The notes: generated by a model not told the origin, from the sequence alone. 64,000 nt of DNA from Scleroderma bovista (GCA_037178675.1 JAYMGJ010000372.1:1-64000), one strand, 5' to 3'; shown: positions 1 to 12,446, counted from the stretch's first letter. Numbers and translations are program-made.

Positions 1-684
1 GTCTGAAATCATCTAAGTCACTACTCCTGATCCTCTGTCCGTCTCCGTCTCTATCTCCGTCTGACCGGAACCTACGCAAGGGATCAACGCTCGCCGTCCT
101 TGTCGTTGAATCCAAACGGTCGCAACTCTGGCCCGGGCTAACCTCTGCCCAAACCTCTGACCTCCCCTCTCGTCCGCTTTCGTCCGGACTTGACCGGACC
201 CCCTACCGGAGTAGACCCGGACTTGACACGTGAGTTCTCTGTGAACTTGGTATATCCTATACCTTGTAGCATTTTCACCGGACCTGATTTATTTTACCCG
301 GACCTGACTTTATTTTCATCGGACCTGACCTAGTACTTTCTCCGGTTGTTCCTTGTCCGCCTTTTAGGCTGTTTACTTGTCACCGTATATACTCGACCCT
401 AGTTCTTACTTAGTATAAGTACTCTGTAGTTTATCCTGTACTCCTCAGTCTGAAATCAACTTAGTCACTACTCCAGTCTCTGCCTGTCTCCGTCTCCGTC
501 TCCGTCTCTATCACCTTGACCGGAACCTACGCAAGGGATCAACGCACGTCGTCCTTGTCATTGAATCCAAGCGGTCACCAACTCCGGCCGGACTAATCCC
601 TCGTCCAGCCCTCTGCCCTCTTCCTTCGTCCGCGCTCGTCCGGACTTGACCGGACCCCCTACCGGAGTAGACCCGGACTTGACA
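1..684 (+). repeat. Tandem partial LTRs of a gypsy-like family
   Basis: Bases 1-228 are the 3' part of an LTR and end in CTTGACA. Bases 229-684 repeat the same 3' part with more 5' sequence and end again in CTTGACA. Both align by eye to the complete solo LTR at 4606-5216 (same blocks starting CAGTCTGAAATCA, CGTCCGGACTTGACCGG and others). In the solo LTR the motif CTTGACA also occurs internally near 4786, just before the block seen after 228. The arrangement therefore looks like a tandem duplication between the internal and terminal CTTGACA. No coding sequence is seen here; short open frames are incidental. The left end is outside the window. Confidence 0.75.
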
Positions 685-804
685 AGGATACTTGTCGCAC
701 AAATAAGGAAACTAACAGTAAAGCCTAGAGAATGGTAGTGATGAAGTAGGTCTTTCAACAGGACCCATCTGTACCCCTGTAGCAACTGTAGCTGGCAGTA
801 CAGC

Positions 805-1440
805 TTGGCACAGCAACTTATGGTTTTCCTGATGTCATTCTGTGTGCTGCAGGTGGGTGGGCATCAGCATCATTGTTGTTGTGAATGTTTCCACCACAGT
901 GGCTGTACATGGGTGTCCTTGTTGTCATGCCTCTGCATGCAGCAGGTGGGTGGCATCATTGTCATTGTGCCCCAGTGGGTTGCATGTTGTTAACACAAGG
1001 TGCAGGCTTATTGACATGCAAAGTCTCACATGCTGATCAGCCTGTGTCTTGTGCAGTGGTTGTCATCATTTGTGTATGTGGGTGTCATCATCACCATGGT
1101 CACACCTCTGTGGGCTGCAGATTGGGCTGCCACAGAGTGCATGTCATCAACACAGGGTGCAGGCTGATGTGTCATGCATGGTTATCATTGTTTGCACATG
1201 TAGGTGTCATTGTCATTGTGGGTACACCTCTGTGGGCTGCAGATGGGTGTCATCATTGGTGTGCCTCCACAGGCAGACATCCTTGCCATTGTGCCTCTGT
1301 GTGCTGTGGCAGGTAAATGTTGTCATCATCAATGTTTCACAGTGACAGTGGCCATACATGGGCATTGTTGTCATCACAGTCCTCTGGGCAGCAGGGGTGG
1401 TGTTGTCATTGAGTCAATAGTGGGGTGGCAGCAGCTGTAA
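805..1440. repeat. Low-complexity GTGGGTGTCATCATTG-like degenerate repeat
   Basis: Degenerate short tandem motifs rich in GTGGGTG and TGTCATCATTG fill this stretch, interspersed with CTCTGTGGGCTGCAG. Open frames on both strands are rich in Cys, His and Val because of the repeat. They show no domain and are not called as genes. Confidence 0.7.
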
Positions 1441-1903
1441 GCAGGCATTTTTGTCCTTCTGTGGATGGTCACCCATCTAATGTTCCATGACAGAAGTGTC
1501 CCTGAGTTGTTGATGGTGAGGTGGTTGTGGTCATGGCAAATGTCATTGTCATTGTCACCATGGCATCATAGGTCAGTGCAATAGTGGTGATGGTGGCATT
1601 AATGACTGTCTTGTGCTGCAAGTTGACAGCATTGTGGGTGACACTGCAGGGCCTACAATAATTACCATCATAGTACAGTATGTGACAGAACTTACAGCAT
1701 ACATTGCCATAGGGTCCCAGTTCCACCAGAACACAGCACTGACACAGCACATTTACAAAGCACACCTGGGAGGTCAATCTCCACACTATATGAACTAATT
1801 GGCTCATATTAGCATTGTTGGCATCAATTTTTGTTGATGTCTAAGATGAAATAAGTCAAATAAGCCAAATGTATTTTTACTGATGAGAGGTTGATGACAG
1901 CTA

Positions 1904-1998
1904 CAGAGTGATACAAAGTTGATACAGAGCAGTGATAGCATGACAGCACAACACAGCAGACACAGAATGTATTTATCTATATTAAATATAGTTTGTAC
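1904..1998 (+). repeat. 95-bp dispersed repeat, copy 1
   Basis: This copy starts CAGAGTGATACAAAG and ends TATAGTTTGTACA. It is repeated with a few substitutions at 3050-3144. Both copies are followed, at different distances, by a block containing TATTAACATATCCCATG (2021 onward and 3241 onward). They are probably remnants of one element or a local duplication. Confidence 0.8.
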
Positions 1999-2159
1999 AG
2001 CACACAATAGTGGGTAAATATATTAACATATCCCATGTTCTGAAAGTTACAACAGTATATTTCAAATCACATATTCCAAAATATATTTCAAGCACTCAAT
2101 TCATTCAATGTTAAGGTTAACCAATTTATATCAATTTAATAAACTACAGAACAAAGATT

Positions 2160-2720
2160 AAATACTATATACACTGGGGTGGTTGTTGTCATCATGGATG
2201 GCTGCAATGTCAATGCAGGTGGTGGGGGTAGTGGTGGTGACTGTGTCGAGGTGGTTGTCACTGTTGTCACTGGTGCCACATAGACAACACAGTCCTCGTT
2301 GTTGCTGGTGGTGGGGTGGTCCTTGTTGCATCATCAATGCTGCTGGTGAGGTGGTTGTGGTTGTTGGTGGTAGCCTCATTGATGTTGGTGGTGGTGGCTG
2401 TGTTGTTGTCAATGATGGTGGTGGTGTGGTGGTTGCATTGACAATGCTGCTGGTGGGGTGGTGGTGGTCATTGGTGGTGGCCTCATTGATGTTGGTGGTG
2501 GTGGCTGTGTTGTCATCAATGATGGTGGTGGTTGTCGCTGCTGGTGGGGTGGTTGTTGTTGTCACTGGTGATGGCCTCATCATTGATGTTGCGCCAATGG
2601 TGGTGGTCATTGCATCATCAATGCTGCTGGTGGGGTGGTGGTGGTGGCTGTGTCATTGTTGATGTTGTCATCAATGCTGCTGGTGGCCTCATTGTCAATG
2701 ATGCTGGTGGTGTCAGAATA
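2160..2720. repeat. GGTGGT-type simple repeat
   Basis: The sequence is dominated by GGTGGTGGT and a degenerate longer motif (CTGCTGGTGGGGTGGTG with CATCAATG). It gives artificial Val/Thr-rich open frames on both strands. No gene is supported. Confidence 0.8.
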
Positions 2721-3049
2721 TATGGCCGCTACATGGCAAACTTACAAGACTAATTACACTTATTAGTTTTGATATATTAGCTGTTCTACCTACAAGATAA
2801 ATAGTTTGTAGTCATACCCTGTATACCTCATCATGTTTGGACCTGGTTCGCACCCATCCACCCATTGTGGTCACCCCAATTGTCCTGGTGCACAAATTCT
2901 AACAGGTGGTGGTGGTCGTTGCATGATGGTCAATGCATGGTGAGTGGTGGTGGAAGATGGGAGAGATGGAAGAGAGTGAGAAATTTTTGAAGTATATTTG
3001 TGTAGATGATTATATCAGCATACTGAACTACCAATATTTCTTAATAGTT

Positions 3050-3144
3050 CAGAGTGATACAAAGTTGATACAGAGCAGTGACAGCATAACAGCACAACAT
3101 AGCAGACACAGAATGTATTTATCTATATTAAATATAGTTTGTAC
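3050..3144 (+). repeat. 95-bp dispersed repeat, copy 2
   Basis: This is the second copy of the repeat at 1904-1998. The region 3145-3840 around it is AT-rich, and I see no coding sequence in it. Confidence 0.8.
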
Positions 3145-3844
3145 AACAGCAGGTAAATAGTCTGTATAGTGCTGAAGTCCTGTGGAGTGCAAGTTGATGA
3201 CTAATCAATACCAATATACAATGTTCTGTGGCAGAACATAATATATTAACATATCCCATGTTCTGAAATATAATAGTTTGCATTGTATTACCTTGTATTT
3301 CCAATGTTCTTTGATCAATACTATACTTCATAAACCACTGCAGAACATTGTGAATGTCAAATATATATTTTTCACCTGTTCAAACATGAAAAAGTTGAAA
3401 TTGAATATTCTATGTTTTTATATAGAACACTGAAATGACTGACTAATATTTCTTGAAGAGAAATGGAACAACTTGATTAAACTTTTTTTCTATGACAGTG
3501 CAGTTAATATGGGTCATGTACTTTCAATATCTGATATAACATTATGATATTATATTTTTACAATGTTTGTATGATGACCAATCACATAATATTTGATTAA
3601 CAAAGTGTAAAACATTCTGAAAACAATGAATGAAACAATTTGCATAAACCTTTCTGATTTTCTGTCACACTTCAGACTAGATTTTCTTACTGAATAAACA
3701 TCTGAAATGTGTCAAGCCAATGTTTGCAGGTAGTATATACTGTGCCTATGTATTTTTTTTTTCCACCATTTATTTCCTAGAACAGCAGAGAAAAAAGAGT
3801 ATCTATTCAAAAAAAATATTTTCACATGTTTTGGTAAGAACATT

Positions 3845-3995
3845 GAGAAATGCTTGCTGTGCGATCTGCTCACCAAGAACTTACCCCGCGAGAAATTCGT
3901 GAAGTTCAGAGCTCAACTAGGCTTACAGTTTCCCTCTGGCAGCATCTAGCGCCTTATTCGCTGAAGTGCTCTACATGCAGCACAGTGAGGGGGAG
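3845..3995 (+). pseudogene. Ty1/copia pol 3' remnant and polypurine tract
   Basis: One frame reads CDLLTKNLPREKFVKF followed by RAQLGL. This resembles the C-terminal tail of copia RNase H ('...DIFTKxLPRxKHxxF...LGL'). It is followed by a purine-rich tract (GAGGGGGAG, ending at 3995) and then a TGTTGAAG LTR start, which is the expected order at the 3' end of a copia element. Only this tail is recognisable; upstream copia sequence is absent or eroded. No second copia LTR was found in the window. Confidence 0.6.
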
Positions 3996-4206
3996 TGTTG
4001 AAGTCGCACATGCACCCGGCATAAACCATCAACGAAGTGCACATAAGACTGCAACCCATATTAGTGTAGACTTAGGGCCTGTTCGGTAACTGGCGTAGTT
4101 AGTAAATCCTAGGATTAAGAAATCTCTATGCTTATGTCATACATGAGAAAATCACTGATAAGGATTAGTTAGCCCATTGGTGCGCATCAAAGTAGCTCAA
4201 CAGATC

Positions 4207-6100
4207 ATGGCTCGCATTACAGCCCCTGCTCTTGTTACTTGCAGGCAATATCTGAAAGATACAGCTCACAAACACCATTGACGTGCACTTCATCCACTTA
4301 TTCTGATTACTGGCCTTCATATTCTTAATCATGCTTCAAAGATCTATTTTCCTCAACCATACCACACCTCTAAACTCACTGGATCAGCATGGATCAAGGA
4401 GTTGCATGCTGGGCATCCTGATCAGATTAAGGATAACCTTGGTGTTGGGAAGATAATATTCAAGAGGCTGGTCTCAGAGCTTGTCATTCATGGACGACTG
4501 CGAGCACAGCAATATCTGGATTGTACAGAACAGCTTGGGATCTTCCTGCACCAGGCAGTCACTAATTTGTCAATCCGAAAAGTGGCAGAACAATTTCAGA
4601 GATGCTGTTACGACCATGTCCAACTTCGGGTCTTATCCGGTCACTCCGGTTGCATCGTAGCTCTCTAACCCAACTCCGGTCGCTCATCACTTGCTCCAGT
4701 CATGGACACGCAGATAACCTTCCGTTAAGTACGACCCTTGGTCTATACCCCATTCACTCTTACTACACTTCGCCATCTGCCCTGCCTTGACATGAGTTCT
4801 CCGTGAACTCGATATATCCTAGACCTTGTAGTATTTTCACTGGACCTGACTTTATTTTCACCGGACCTGTCCTAGTCCTAACTCTGGTCATCCCTTGTCC
4901 GCTATTAGGTTGTTTACTTGTCACCGTATGTACTCGACCCTAGTTTCTACTTAGTATAAGTACCCTCTAGTTTACCTTGTACACCTCAGTCTGAAATCAT
5001 CTAAATCACTACTCCTGTCCCTCTGTCTGTCTCCGTCTCCATCTCCATCTGACTGGAACCTATGCAAGGGATCAACACTTGCCGTCCTTGTCGTTGAATC
5101 CAAACAGTCGCAACTCCAGCCCGGGCTAACCTCTGCCCAAACCTCTGACCTCCCCCCTCGTCCGCTTTCGTCCGGACTTGACCGGACCCCCTACCAGAGT
5201 AGACCTGGACTTGACAGATGCAATGAAACTATATCCAGGCATGATATCATTCATTTGATGTTCTATTACTGGCTAGGTTTGACAAGTTTAACAGGTCATT
5301 TCATCAGGTCCTTCAGGCAATTCTGAGCCCAGGATTTCACACTGCATACATGCAGCTTCCATCACCTGACATTTTGTCAGAGCTTATCAAGAATAACCCC
5401 AAGTGTTTCCCATTTTTCAAGGATGCTCTTGGAGCTATTGATGGTACACACATCCCCTGCTTCCCACCAGCAGCTGAACGAGCATGCTATCGGGACAAGG
5501 ATGAGAATATAACTCAAAATGTACTTGCAGCATGCACATTTGAGATGCATTTCTGCTATATCCTCAGTGGTTGGGAAGGTAGTATTGCAGACAGCTTTTT
5601 GTTTGACAAAGCTCGGGCAGCTGGCTTGCACATTCCTGGTGGAAAGTATTATCTGGCTGATGCTGGATTTGCCTGCTGTGATAGCCTTCTGGTTCCATAC
5701 AGAGGAACTCATTATCATCTCCGTGAATGGGGGTTATCTGATGCCTGGTAAGTGTCCATGTCTCCATCAGTAATTTGGCTCTTCATGTTTCATCACTGCT
5801 TTATCTAGTCCTGCAAACAAAGAGGAGCTCTTCAACCTGAGTCGCCACTCACAGCTTCGAAATGTCATTGAACATATTTTTGGTGTTATTAAGAAAGAGT
5901 TTGCCATGGCTTCACAAGCTTGCAACTATCCTATGAGGACTCAAGCTCAAATCATCCCAGCTCTCTGCCTTCTACGCAATTTCATTTTGGTTCATGATCC
6001 AGATGACTTCAATGAATCTGATACCCCATCCATGGCCTTAGTGAATGATTCACAGGCTAATCAGAATGAGGAGGTGTTCATAGGTACAGGGGTATCATGA
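4207..6100 (+). pseudogene. PIF/Harbinger DDE transposase, interrupted
   Basis: This is a transposase of the DDE_Tnp_4/HARBI1 family, which cuts and pastes the element. Conserved blocks are ALGAIDGTHIPC (first catalytic Asp), LSGWEGSIADSFLF (second Asp region) and LRNVIEHIFGVIKKEF (Glu region). N-terminal sequence runs through LHAGHPDQIKDNLG and IRKVAEQFQR, then is broken at 4605 by a solo LTR. Reading resumes after the second GATGC duplication with an intron around 5241-5274, and another intron at 5748-5808. The frame ends with a stop near 6100. An in-frame TGA at 4279 lies upstream of the first conserved block, so the N-terminus is either damaged or differently spliced. The insertion makes the gene non-functional as it stands. 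Confidence 0.85.
4606..5216 (+). repeat. Solo LTR of a gypsy-like element, TSD GATGC
   Basis: The 611-bp LTR starts TGTTACGACC and ends GGACTTGACA. It is flanked by a perfect 5-bp target duplication GATGC (4601-4605 and 5217-5221). No internal region is present, so it is a solo LTR left by LTR-LTR recombination. It interrupts the Harbinger transposase between residues of a conserved stretch. The same family gives the tandem pieces at 1-684. The TGTYACGACC...CTTGACA ends resemble those of the chromovirus at 38990-46668, but the interiors differ. Confidence 0.92.
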
Positions 6101-6237
6101 GCTGAGAGTACAAGAGCTGCAGCTTATTGGGATACAATTGCATCGGAGATGTGGACAAGCTATCAAGAAGAATGTTCTCGACATACACACATCAGAATAA
6201 AAACATTCATACTGCTTTCAACTGCACATATAACTAT

Positions 6238-7346
6238 CTAGTAATGAGATTGAGTGTTCGTGATCCTTTCCAGCTCATCTTCCAACCACAGTGCACGAGC
6301 CTCCCTAAGCCCAGGACCAAAACTCAAGTATTCATTAGCAAGCTCCACATTTCCACAAAAAATCTTCCGAGCATATGACAATGAGTGAGGAGACAGACCT
6401 TCTTCCTCTACCACAGTCCTAAAGGCAGCATCTTTACGAGCAGGGGATGTAGATAAAAGACCAACAGCTGCTGGAGAATGCTCCATGGGAGGGGCCATCA
6501 GTGTGCTGACATAGGAATTAAGTGTGTCAGTCAGTTCAACAAATGCTTGGCTTCCACTCTTTTTGATGTGTTTTGGAACTGAGCCTGAGGAGGGTATTGC
6601 TGCAGAAGCAGCCCTTTTTTTGTTTTGAACATCGGGGGTGACAGGTGCAAGCACCTCAGGGCCCTGAGGATACCTCGTTACCTGAAGGAAAATCTATAGA
6701 TTTGAGACCACTTACCTTGTCATCTTCTTTCTCGTCATCTGTGCTCAACTCCTTCTCGAACAACACTGGGTCCAGGTACTCAGGTATGGATTCTTCATCT
6801 GCAGCCATGTTGTCTGGAGTGGGCCCAAATTCCAATGAAAAAGCATGAGGTATAACACCATCTAGGAGCTCCACCATGTTGTCATATAAGGGGAAAGGGT
6901 GGGTGCACCAATGTGCTGCCTTTTCGTGTTTCTGAATTGCTGTCATGTAAGAATTGAGCTCGTAAATGAAGAACATATGTACTTGGAGGTATAACTCCCA
7001 TACAGAATCCTCTGCGGTGACAATTTTTCAATCATCATCCCATCCGAACCCAGATTGACTTCGGAGGGTGTGAACAACTTTGTAGCTCGATTTTAACTGT
7101 GTAGTATCAATATTTAGCCAAAATGTACAGAAAAGATACACTTACATGCTTGAAAAGTGTTTGAACTTGTGTCCCATTGACTGGAGGAGTGATCTGTAGT
7201 CCCCGAGCAATTTTGTTGAAGGTGGACTTCTTGAAACCATTATTGGACATCTTGCCTTCCGTTTTGGCTCGGAGAAGTTCAGATACCACCTTTTCTTCAC
7301 CATCTGGGGTCCAGGTATAGTGCTGATGAGCTGGCTTCGATGCCAT
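6238..7346 (-). pseudogene. Harbinger Myb/SANT-like DNA-binding protein
   Basis: This is the second gene of the Harbinger element. In such elements the Myb-like partner helps the transposase bind the ends. It starts at the ATG complementary to 7344-7346. The first exon reads YTWTPDGEEKVVSELL and NNGFKKSTFNKIARGL, a Myb/SANT-like (Myb_DNA-bind_3) domain. After an intron (donor near 7147, acceptor near 7103) the frame reads SQSGFGWDDD, then TGA (complement of 7028-7030), then KIVTAEDSVWELYL, a match to the usual 'SGFGWD...KxVTAxDxVW' block with one nonsense codon. A further intron lies near 6657-6710, and the last exon ends at 6238. Apart from the TGA the frame looks intact. Confidence 0.8.
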
Positions 7347-7682
7347 GGTAAGATGTGTTGCATGAAAGCAGAAAAAAAGGCCCTAATCCACATGTCGGAC
7401 CTCCCACCACCGAACAGTCACAGTAAATTGGATCGACAAATACCATTTCCTTAATGAGTAACAGGATTTATTACACCTGGGATTCACTAACTATGCCATT
7501 TACCGAACAGGCCCTTAGTAATGGTCCTCTTTAGAGTAGATGTCACATGTCACATGTCACACTATTTGTTGTATATAAACAGTGTTCATCACTTATATAA
7601 TATAACAGCTCTTAACCAGCTACCGCTACCATCTCTGAGTTGGAGTAGCAGTTCCTCTATGTATATAGGTATTGCTTCAACA

Positions 7683-8762
7683 AATATAATGGTCAATACC
7701 ATCCGCACCGCCTTGAGGTCCCTCCAATGAATCTAAGCTTGCCTGTGTGTCGTGATATGATGCAAATGATGCTGCTGCATTACCTGGAGCCAAGGAAGGT
7801 CCTGAAACTGTTAATAGGGGCTGTGTATATCAGAGTATATGCATCATCAATAGGGCTACCTTTGTCAAATATTTGAGTTTGGTGGATCACAGAGCTGGAT
7901 TGTGACTGAGGAATTTGGGTGAGGTCTTCAAGACATGGTGCCCACAGATTGTGAAGTCAGGTGGTAAGGTATTGGGTATTGGGTCCAGGTGTTGATACAG
8001 TTTGCTCATCCTGCAAGTCCAGAAGGGGTTGGGTATCAGAATAATGATCCATAATGATATTTCTATTGCTATTGGCATGGGTTTGGGGGTATGCAAGCTC
8101 CCATGGAGAGTCCAAGACAATGATGAGCCTGAGAGAAACTTTGCCACTACAGGGGTCAAAGTCCTACATTAGGTAATGCAGAGGTGCTCACATGTATTTC
8201 ATCTGCTGCATTACAATCTTGCAGATAGAAGCATAAATTGACTATCTAGGATTGTAGTATATCTTCAGGGCTACATGTTTTCATATAACAACTAACAGTT
8301 TTGTTGAGGGCCTTCAAGTGCTATGCAAAGTCTCAGCAAAAAGGTGTAATTTCTTCGAAAATGGCCCCCGGACACCAGTTAGGGGGGGGGGGGGTAGCAA
8401 AGGAGTCAGTGTTCGGCATTCGCCGAACGCACGCCTCTTGGATGTGACAATACATTACTTTCTGTGACATTTTGTGACAGCCAAGGGAGGACAAGTATCT
8501 GGTAAGCAATAGTAGGATCTCAGTAGGGTCATCATCTGTCACTGCACCTATTGAGATGAATGTTCATGAAATCTATTCTTGGCACAACTGCCACTGATGA
8601 TGGATGGTTCAAATACAACTGAGAACAACTGCAGGATGTAGGCAATCTACATGATCATATATCCTCTACCGCGACGCTGTCCCGGGTCTGAAAGCTTCAA
8701 TATCGCAGGAAGAGAGCCCGAAAGTCTTTCTATACAAATGAGAAGGACACATACAGTGTCCA
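7683..8762. other. Intergenic, no gene seen; 13-G run
   Basis: No conserved coding pattern was found on either strand. There is a homopolymer of 13 G at 8382-8394, a possible assembly weak point. Short open frames such as the one near 7887-8159 show no recognisable domain. Confidence 0.6.
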
Positions 8763-9762
8763 TTAGACTTTCAAGATTTGGTTAACGTCTCTGGACTGAA
8801 AATCAATTCGTAACATCCAAGTAAGATCAAATGTCTCCCACCGTCTGCTGTTCTGGACTCGTAAAAACAACCAATCCACGACCTCGCGCACACCTTGCCT
8901 GCCAAAAATGGGAAATCAACGTCAATAAAAGTAAAATATTGTGGAAGAGCTAAGTCAACGCACCCACTAAGTGCGGATACGCCCATAACGTCCAGACTGG
9001 CAATTCGTCGGCGCCTTCGCTCAACTTCCATCCCTTCGTCCTCTCCGTATCGTCGTCTTGCGCTCTCCCGCCGATGGTGATCCCATGCTTCGTAGTCGTG
9101 CCTTATTTCTGTCGCTGACAGGCTCTCAGGAGAATCTTGCTTGTTCGCGAGAAGGAGGAGGGGAACATTGAGGATTTGTGGAGACGATAGAACCGAATCT
9201 AGTGGCCGCAAAGGAAAGATGTAAGGTCGAAAGACACACGACACAAGTATCTTTACCGAAGACTTCCCATCCCTCGCCCAGCCGCTCCCGGTCCTGAGCG
9301 TCGATCACATACACGACAGCATGGCAATCGTCGTAATAACGGTACCATATAGAGCGCATGCCGCGCTGGCCGCCAAGATCAAAGAAGTTGAGAATCGTGG
9401 AAGTAAGACAAATCTTTCCCACTGACAAGCGCCACAAAGATGGCTCATTGGTGCATAAGAACGGAAAGACGAGAGAATGACCTACTATTCTGGCCCACTG
9501 TTGGCCCAATCTTGGATGGCTCAAGTCCGGGAGTGTCGCTATACAGCGTTTTGATCTTCTCTAGAAGGGTCTGTGTGGACGGCAGGTAAATTAAGGATGC
9601 GCTTGGGGTGTGTCGTGCTGCACACCGTTTTCCCAGCACCATCAAGACCAATTATAATTACTGAGAATTCTTCTTTCCTGCATACTTTAACTTCCCATGT
9701 AATCTGTTTTGATTGGCGTACCGTGTAAGATATTCGTGTAAACCCTTGAGAAGATGATACAT
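8763..9762 (-). CDS. ARL3: ARF-related GTPase, ARFRP1/Arl3 type
   Basis: Small GTPase of the ARF family, closest to human ARFRP1 and yeast Arl3, which act at the trans-Golgi in vesicle and GRIP-protein targeting. Six exons: 9722-9762, 9626-9677, 9486-9570, 9257-9421, 8964-9198, 8763-8898; they sum to 714 nt (237 aa). It starts MYHLLKGLHEYLTR. G1 is GLDGAGKT, the switch region has EPSKIGPTVGQN, G3 is FFDLGGQRG and G4 is LLLANKQD. ARFRP1-type features are the DTPGLEPSKI insert and the MYHL start without an N-terminal myristoylation Gly. A basic insert (RRESARRRYGEDEG, then ERRRRR) before the SALSG box makes it longer than the usual ~200 aa. It is divergent from RPL10, with 145 bp between start codons. 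Confidence 0.9.
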
Positions 9763-9805
9763 GGGGAATGGAGAAGTGTGTTTGCGTAATCACCCCGGTC
9801 GCTGA

Positions 9806-10763
<958 letters not shown>

Positions 10764-11033
10764 AGTGATTGATACGCCTTTTGTTGGATCGTTGGATGTA
10801 TACACCTCAGTCCCGATGTATTTCGCCACTGCTTGCTGAATTACCGTCTACTGTATCTTCATCTCCTTATCAGAAGATGACTAAATCGAGTGCATGTGAC
10901 TGCGACCAAATTGCCAGCTTCCTTCCCCCCAATAGCAATACTTTCCGGTCTGGCCCCTCTCTGTGCCCCTACAAAATAGCCTCAAGCTCCATGACTCCGA
11001 GCATTTCCCTTTGGTCTCTTTCCACCACTTCCA

Positions 11034-12284
11034 ATGCGTTCGTAGCTTTTGCACGCACTCTCCCTTGCACCCTACCTCACTCTTGTACAGGTCTTATCGT
11101 CCGCGATGACCCACCGGCTGTCGGCGACTATATCGCCAACTATATAGTCAAGCGGTCGGTTGCTCACCTATAGGACCTCGTCCTCCTCATTGACATGACG
11201 CAGAATAAATGATTTTTCCCCGTCAGCAGAAAAGCCCTTTGTACTCGGTCTCCCAACAGGCTCCTCTCCCATACCAACATATCAGAGGCTCATCCAGCTT
11301 TACAAGGAAGGCAAAGTATCGTATGGATCTCCTCGCGCTCTTCCCGTGTCCTGCATATGTCAACTTGTGTTTCAGGTTCAAGCATGTCGTTACCTTCAAC
11401 ATGGATGAATACGTCGGTCTACCCACAGACCATCCGGAATCATACCACACCTTCATGTTCCGAGAGTTTTTTTCACACGGTACTTCTTGTACAACTTCCT
11501 CGGTTTGCTCTGACTTCTTGGCAGTGGATATCCCCCCATCACAGGTCAACATCCTCGATGGAAGCGTACCCGACCTTGTAGCAGAATGCAACGCCTATGA
11601 GGCACGCATAAAGCAATACGGCGGCATCGAGCTTTTCCTCGCCGGCATTGGCGAAGACGGCCACATAGCTTTCAATGAACCTGGTGCACTCCACGCCTCC
11701 TTTCCACTGCATACCCACTGACCACTGCTCATCGCTCTGCCTGATGTTTGTCCCGTCCCCAGGGTCCTCCCTCGCTTCACGAACGCGGATCAAAACCCTA
11801 GCATACGACACCATCCTTGCCAATGCCCGCTTCTTTAACGGAGATGTCTCTGCCGTACCTCGTATGGCCCTCACCGTTGGTGTGGCGACGGTGCTCGAGG
11901 CGCGCGAGATTGTTGTCATCGTCACTGGCCTCCGCAAAGCGCTCGCGCTTAGCAAAGCCATCGAGGGTGGAGTGAATCATTTGGTGAGTGGGCAACCATT
12001 CTCGATTATGTCTGTGTCTAATATTAAAACAGTGGACTCTCTCGGCACTTCAGCTACACCCTTGGGCACTGATTGTCGTTGATGAAGATGCTACAGCTGG
12101 TATGCCCGTTCTCATTCCCTAATGATGTCATAGACCATCTCCTGTTTCAGAACTTCACGTCAAGACCGTCAAGTACTTTAAATCAATTGAGCGTGTCCAA
12201 GAGGAAGTCGAGCGCACCCAACGAGCCGCCGCTGAGAGTGCTGTAGGAGGTGAACTGCGTGTTGGCGAGGCAGTAACTGTTTAG
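11034..12284 (+). CDS. NAG1: Glucosamine-6-phosphate deaminase/isomerase
   Basis: Converts glucosamine-6-phosphate to fructose-6-phosphate and ammonia, linking chitin and GlcNAc breakdown to glycolysis. Eight exons: 11034-11037, 11091-11154, 11204-11320, 11376-11479, 11525-11683, 11763-11983, 12033-12099, 12151-12284; sum 870 nt, 289 aa. The first exon is only ATGC; it joins to give [20 protein letters not shown], the standard N-terminus. Other motifs are [10 protein letters not shown] (sugar-phosphate loop), [13 protein letters not shown] (catalytic Asp), [19 protein letters not shown] (catalytic Glu/His) and [13 protein letters not shown]. It is convergent with RPL14, 162 bp apart. In many fungi this gene sits in a GlcNAc catabolic cluster; no other member is seen here. 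Confidence 0.95.
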
Positions 12285-12446
12285 TGGCCACAATCTAACA
12301 TTAGAGTGACACAAATTGTGATCTCAGCGTTGAAATGGTATAACAACGGTGAATTTTGTGTGAAGTAAAGGTGTGGGTTGTGACGAACATCACAAATGGA
12401 GAGTACATGTGAAGTCCCCATCTCCCCTGCTCGTATCCTCCGCTAC

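Larger units (their letters stand above)
4075..7514 (+). mobile_element. PIF/Harbinger DNA transposon with two genes
   Basis: The terminal inverted repeats start GGGCCTGTTCGGTAA at the left (4075-4089), with the exact reverse complement at 7500-7514. The match extends to about 39 bp (4075-4113 and 7476-7514) with four mismatches. The 3-bp target duplication TTA is at 4072-4074 and 7515-7517, typical of the superfamily. Inside are a DDE_Tnp_4 transposase on plus and a Myb/SANT-like protein on minus, the usual two-gene content. The element is 3440 bp including a 611-bp gypsy solo LTR and its 5-bp duplication; without them it is 2824 bp. It inserted into a copia LTR. Confidence 0.92.
3996..7682 (+). 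repeat. Copia LTR split by a Harbinger transposon
   Basis: The LTR starts TGTTGAAG at 3996 and ends CTTCAACA at 7682, an inverted terminal match typical of copia LTRs. Removing the Harbinger element (4075-7514) and one 3-bp target duplication leaves about 244 bp. A TATA-like box (TATATAAA, 7572-7579) lies in the right half, as expected for an LTR promoter. The LTR sits directly after a copia polypurine tract, so it is the element's 3' LTR. Confidence 0.7.

Noticed and set aside
885..2662. Cys/His/Val-rich open frames
   Set aside because: They follow GTGG and GGTGGT low-complexity DNA on both strands and lack any domain.
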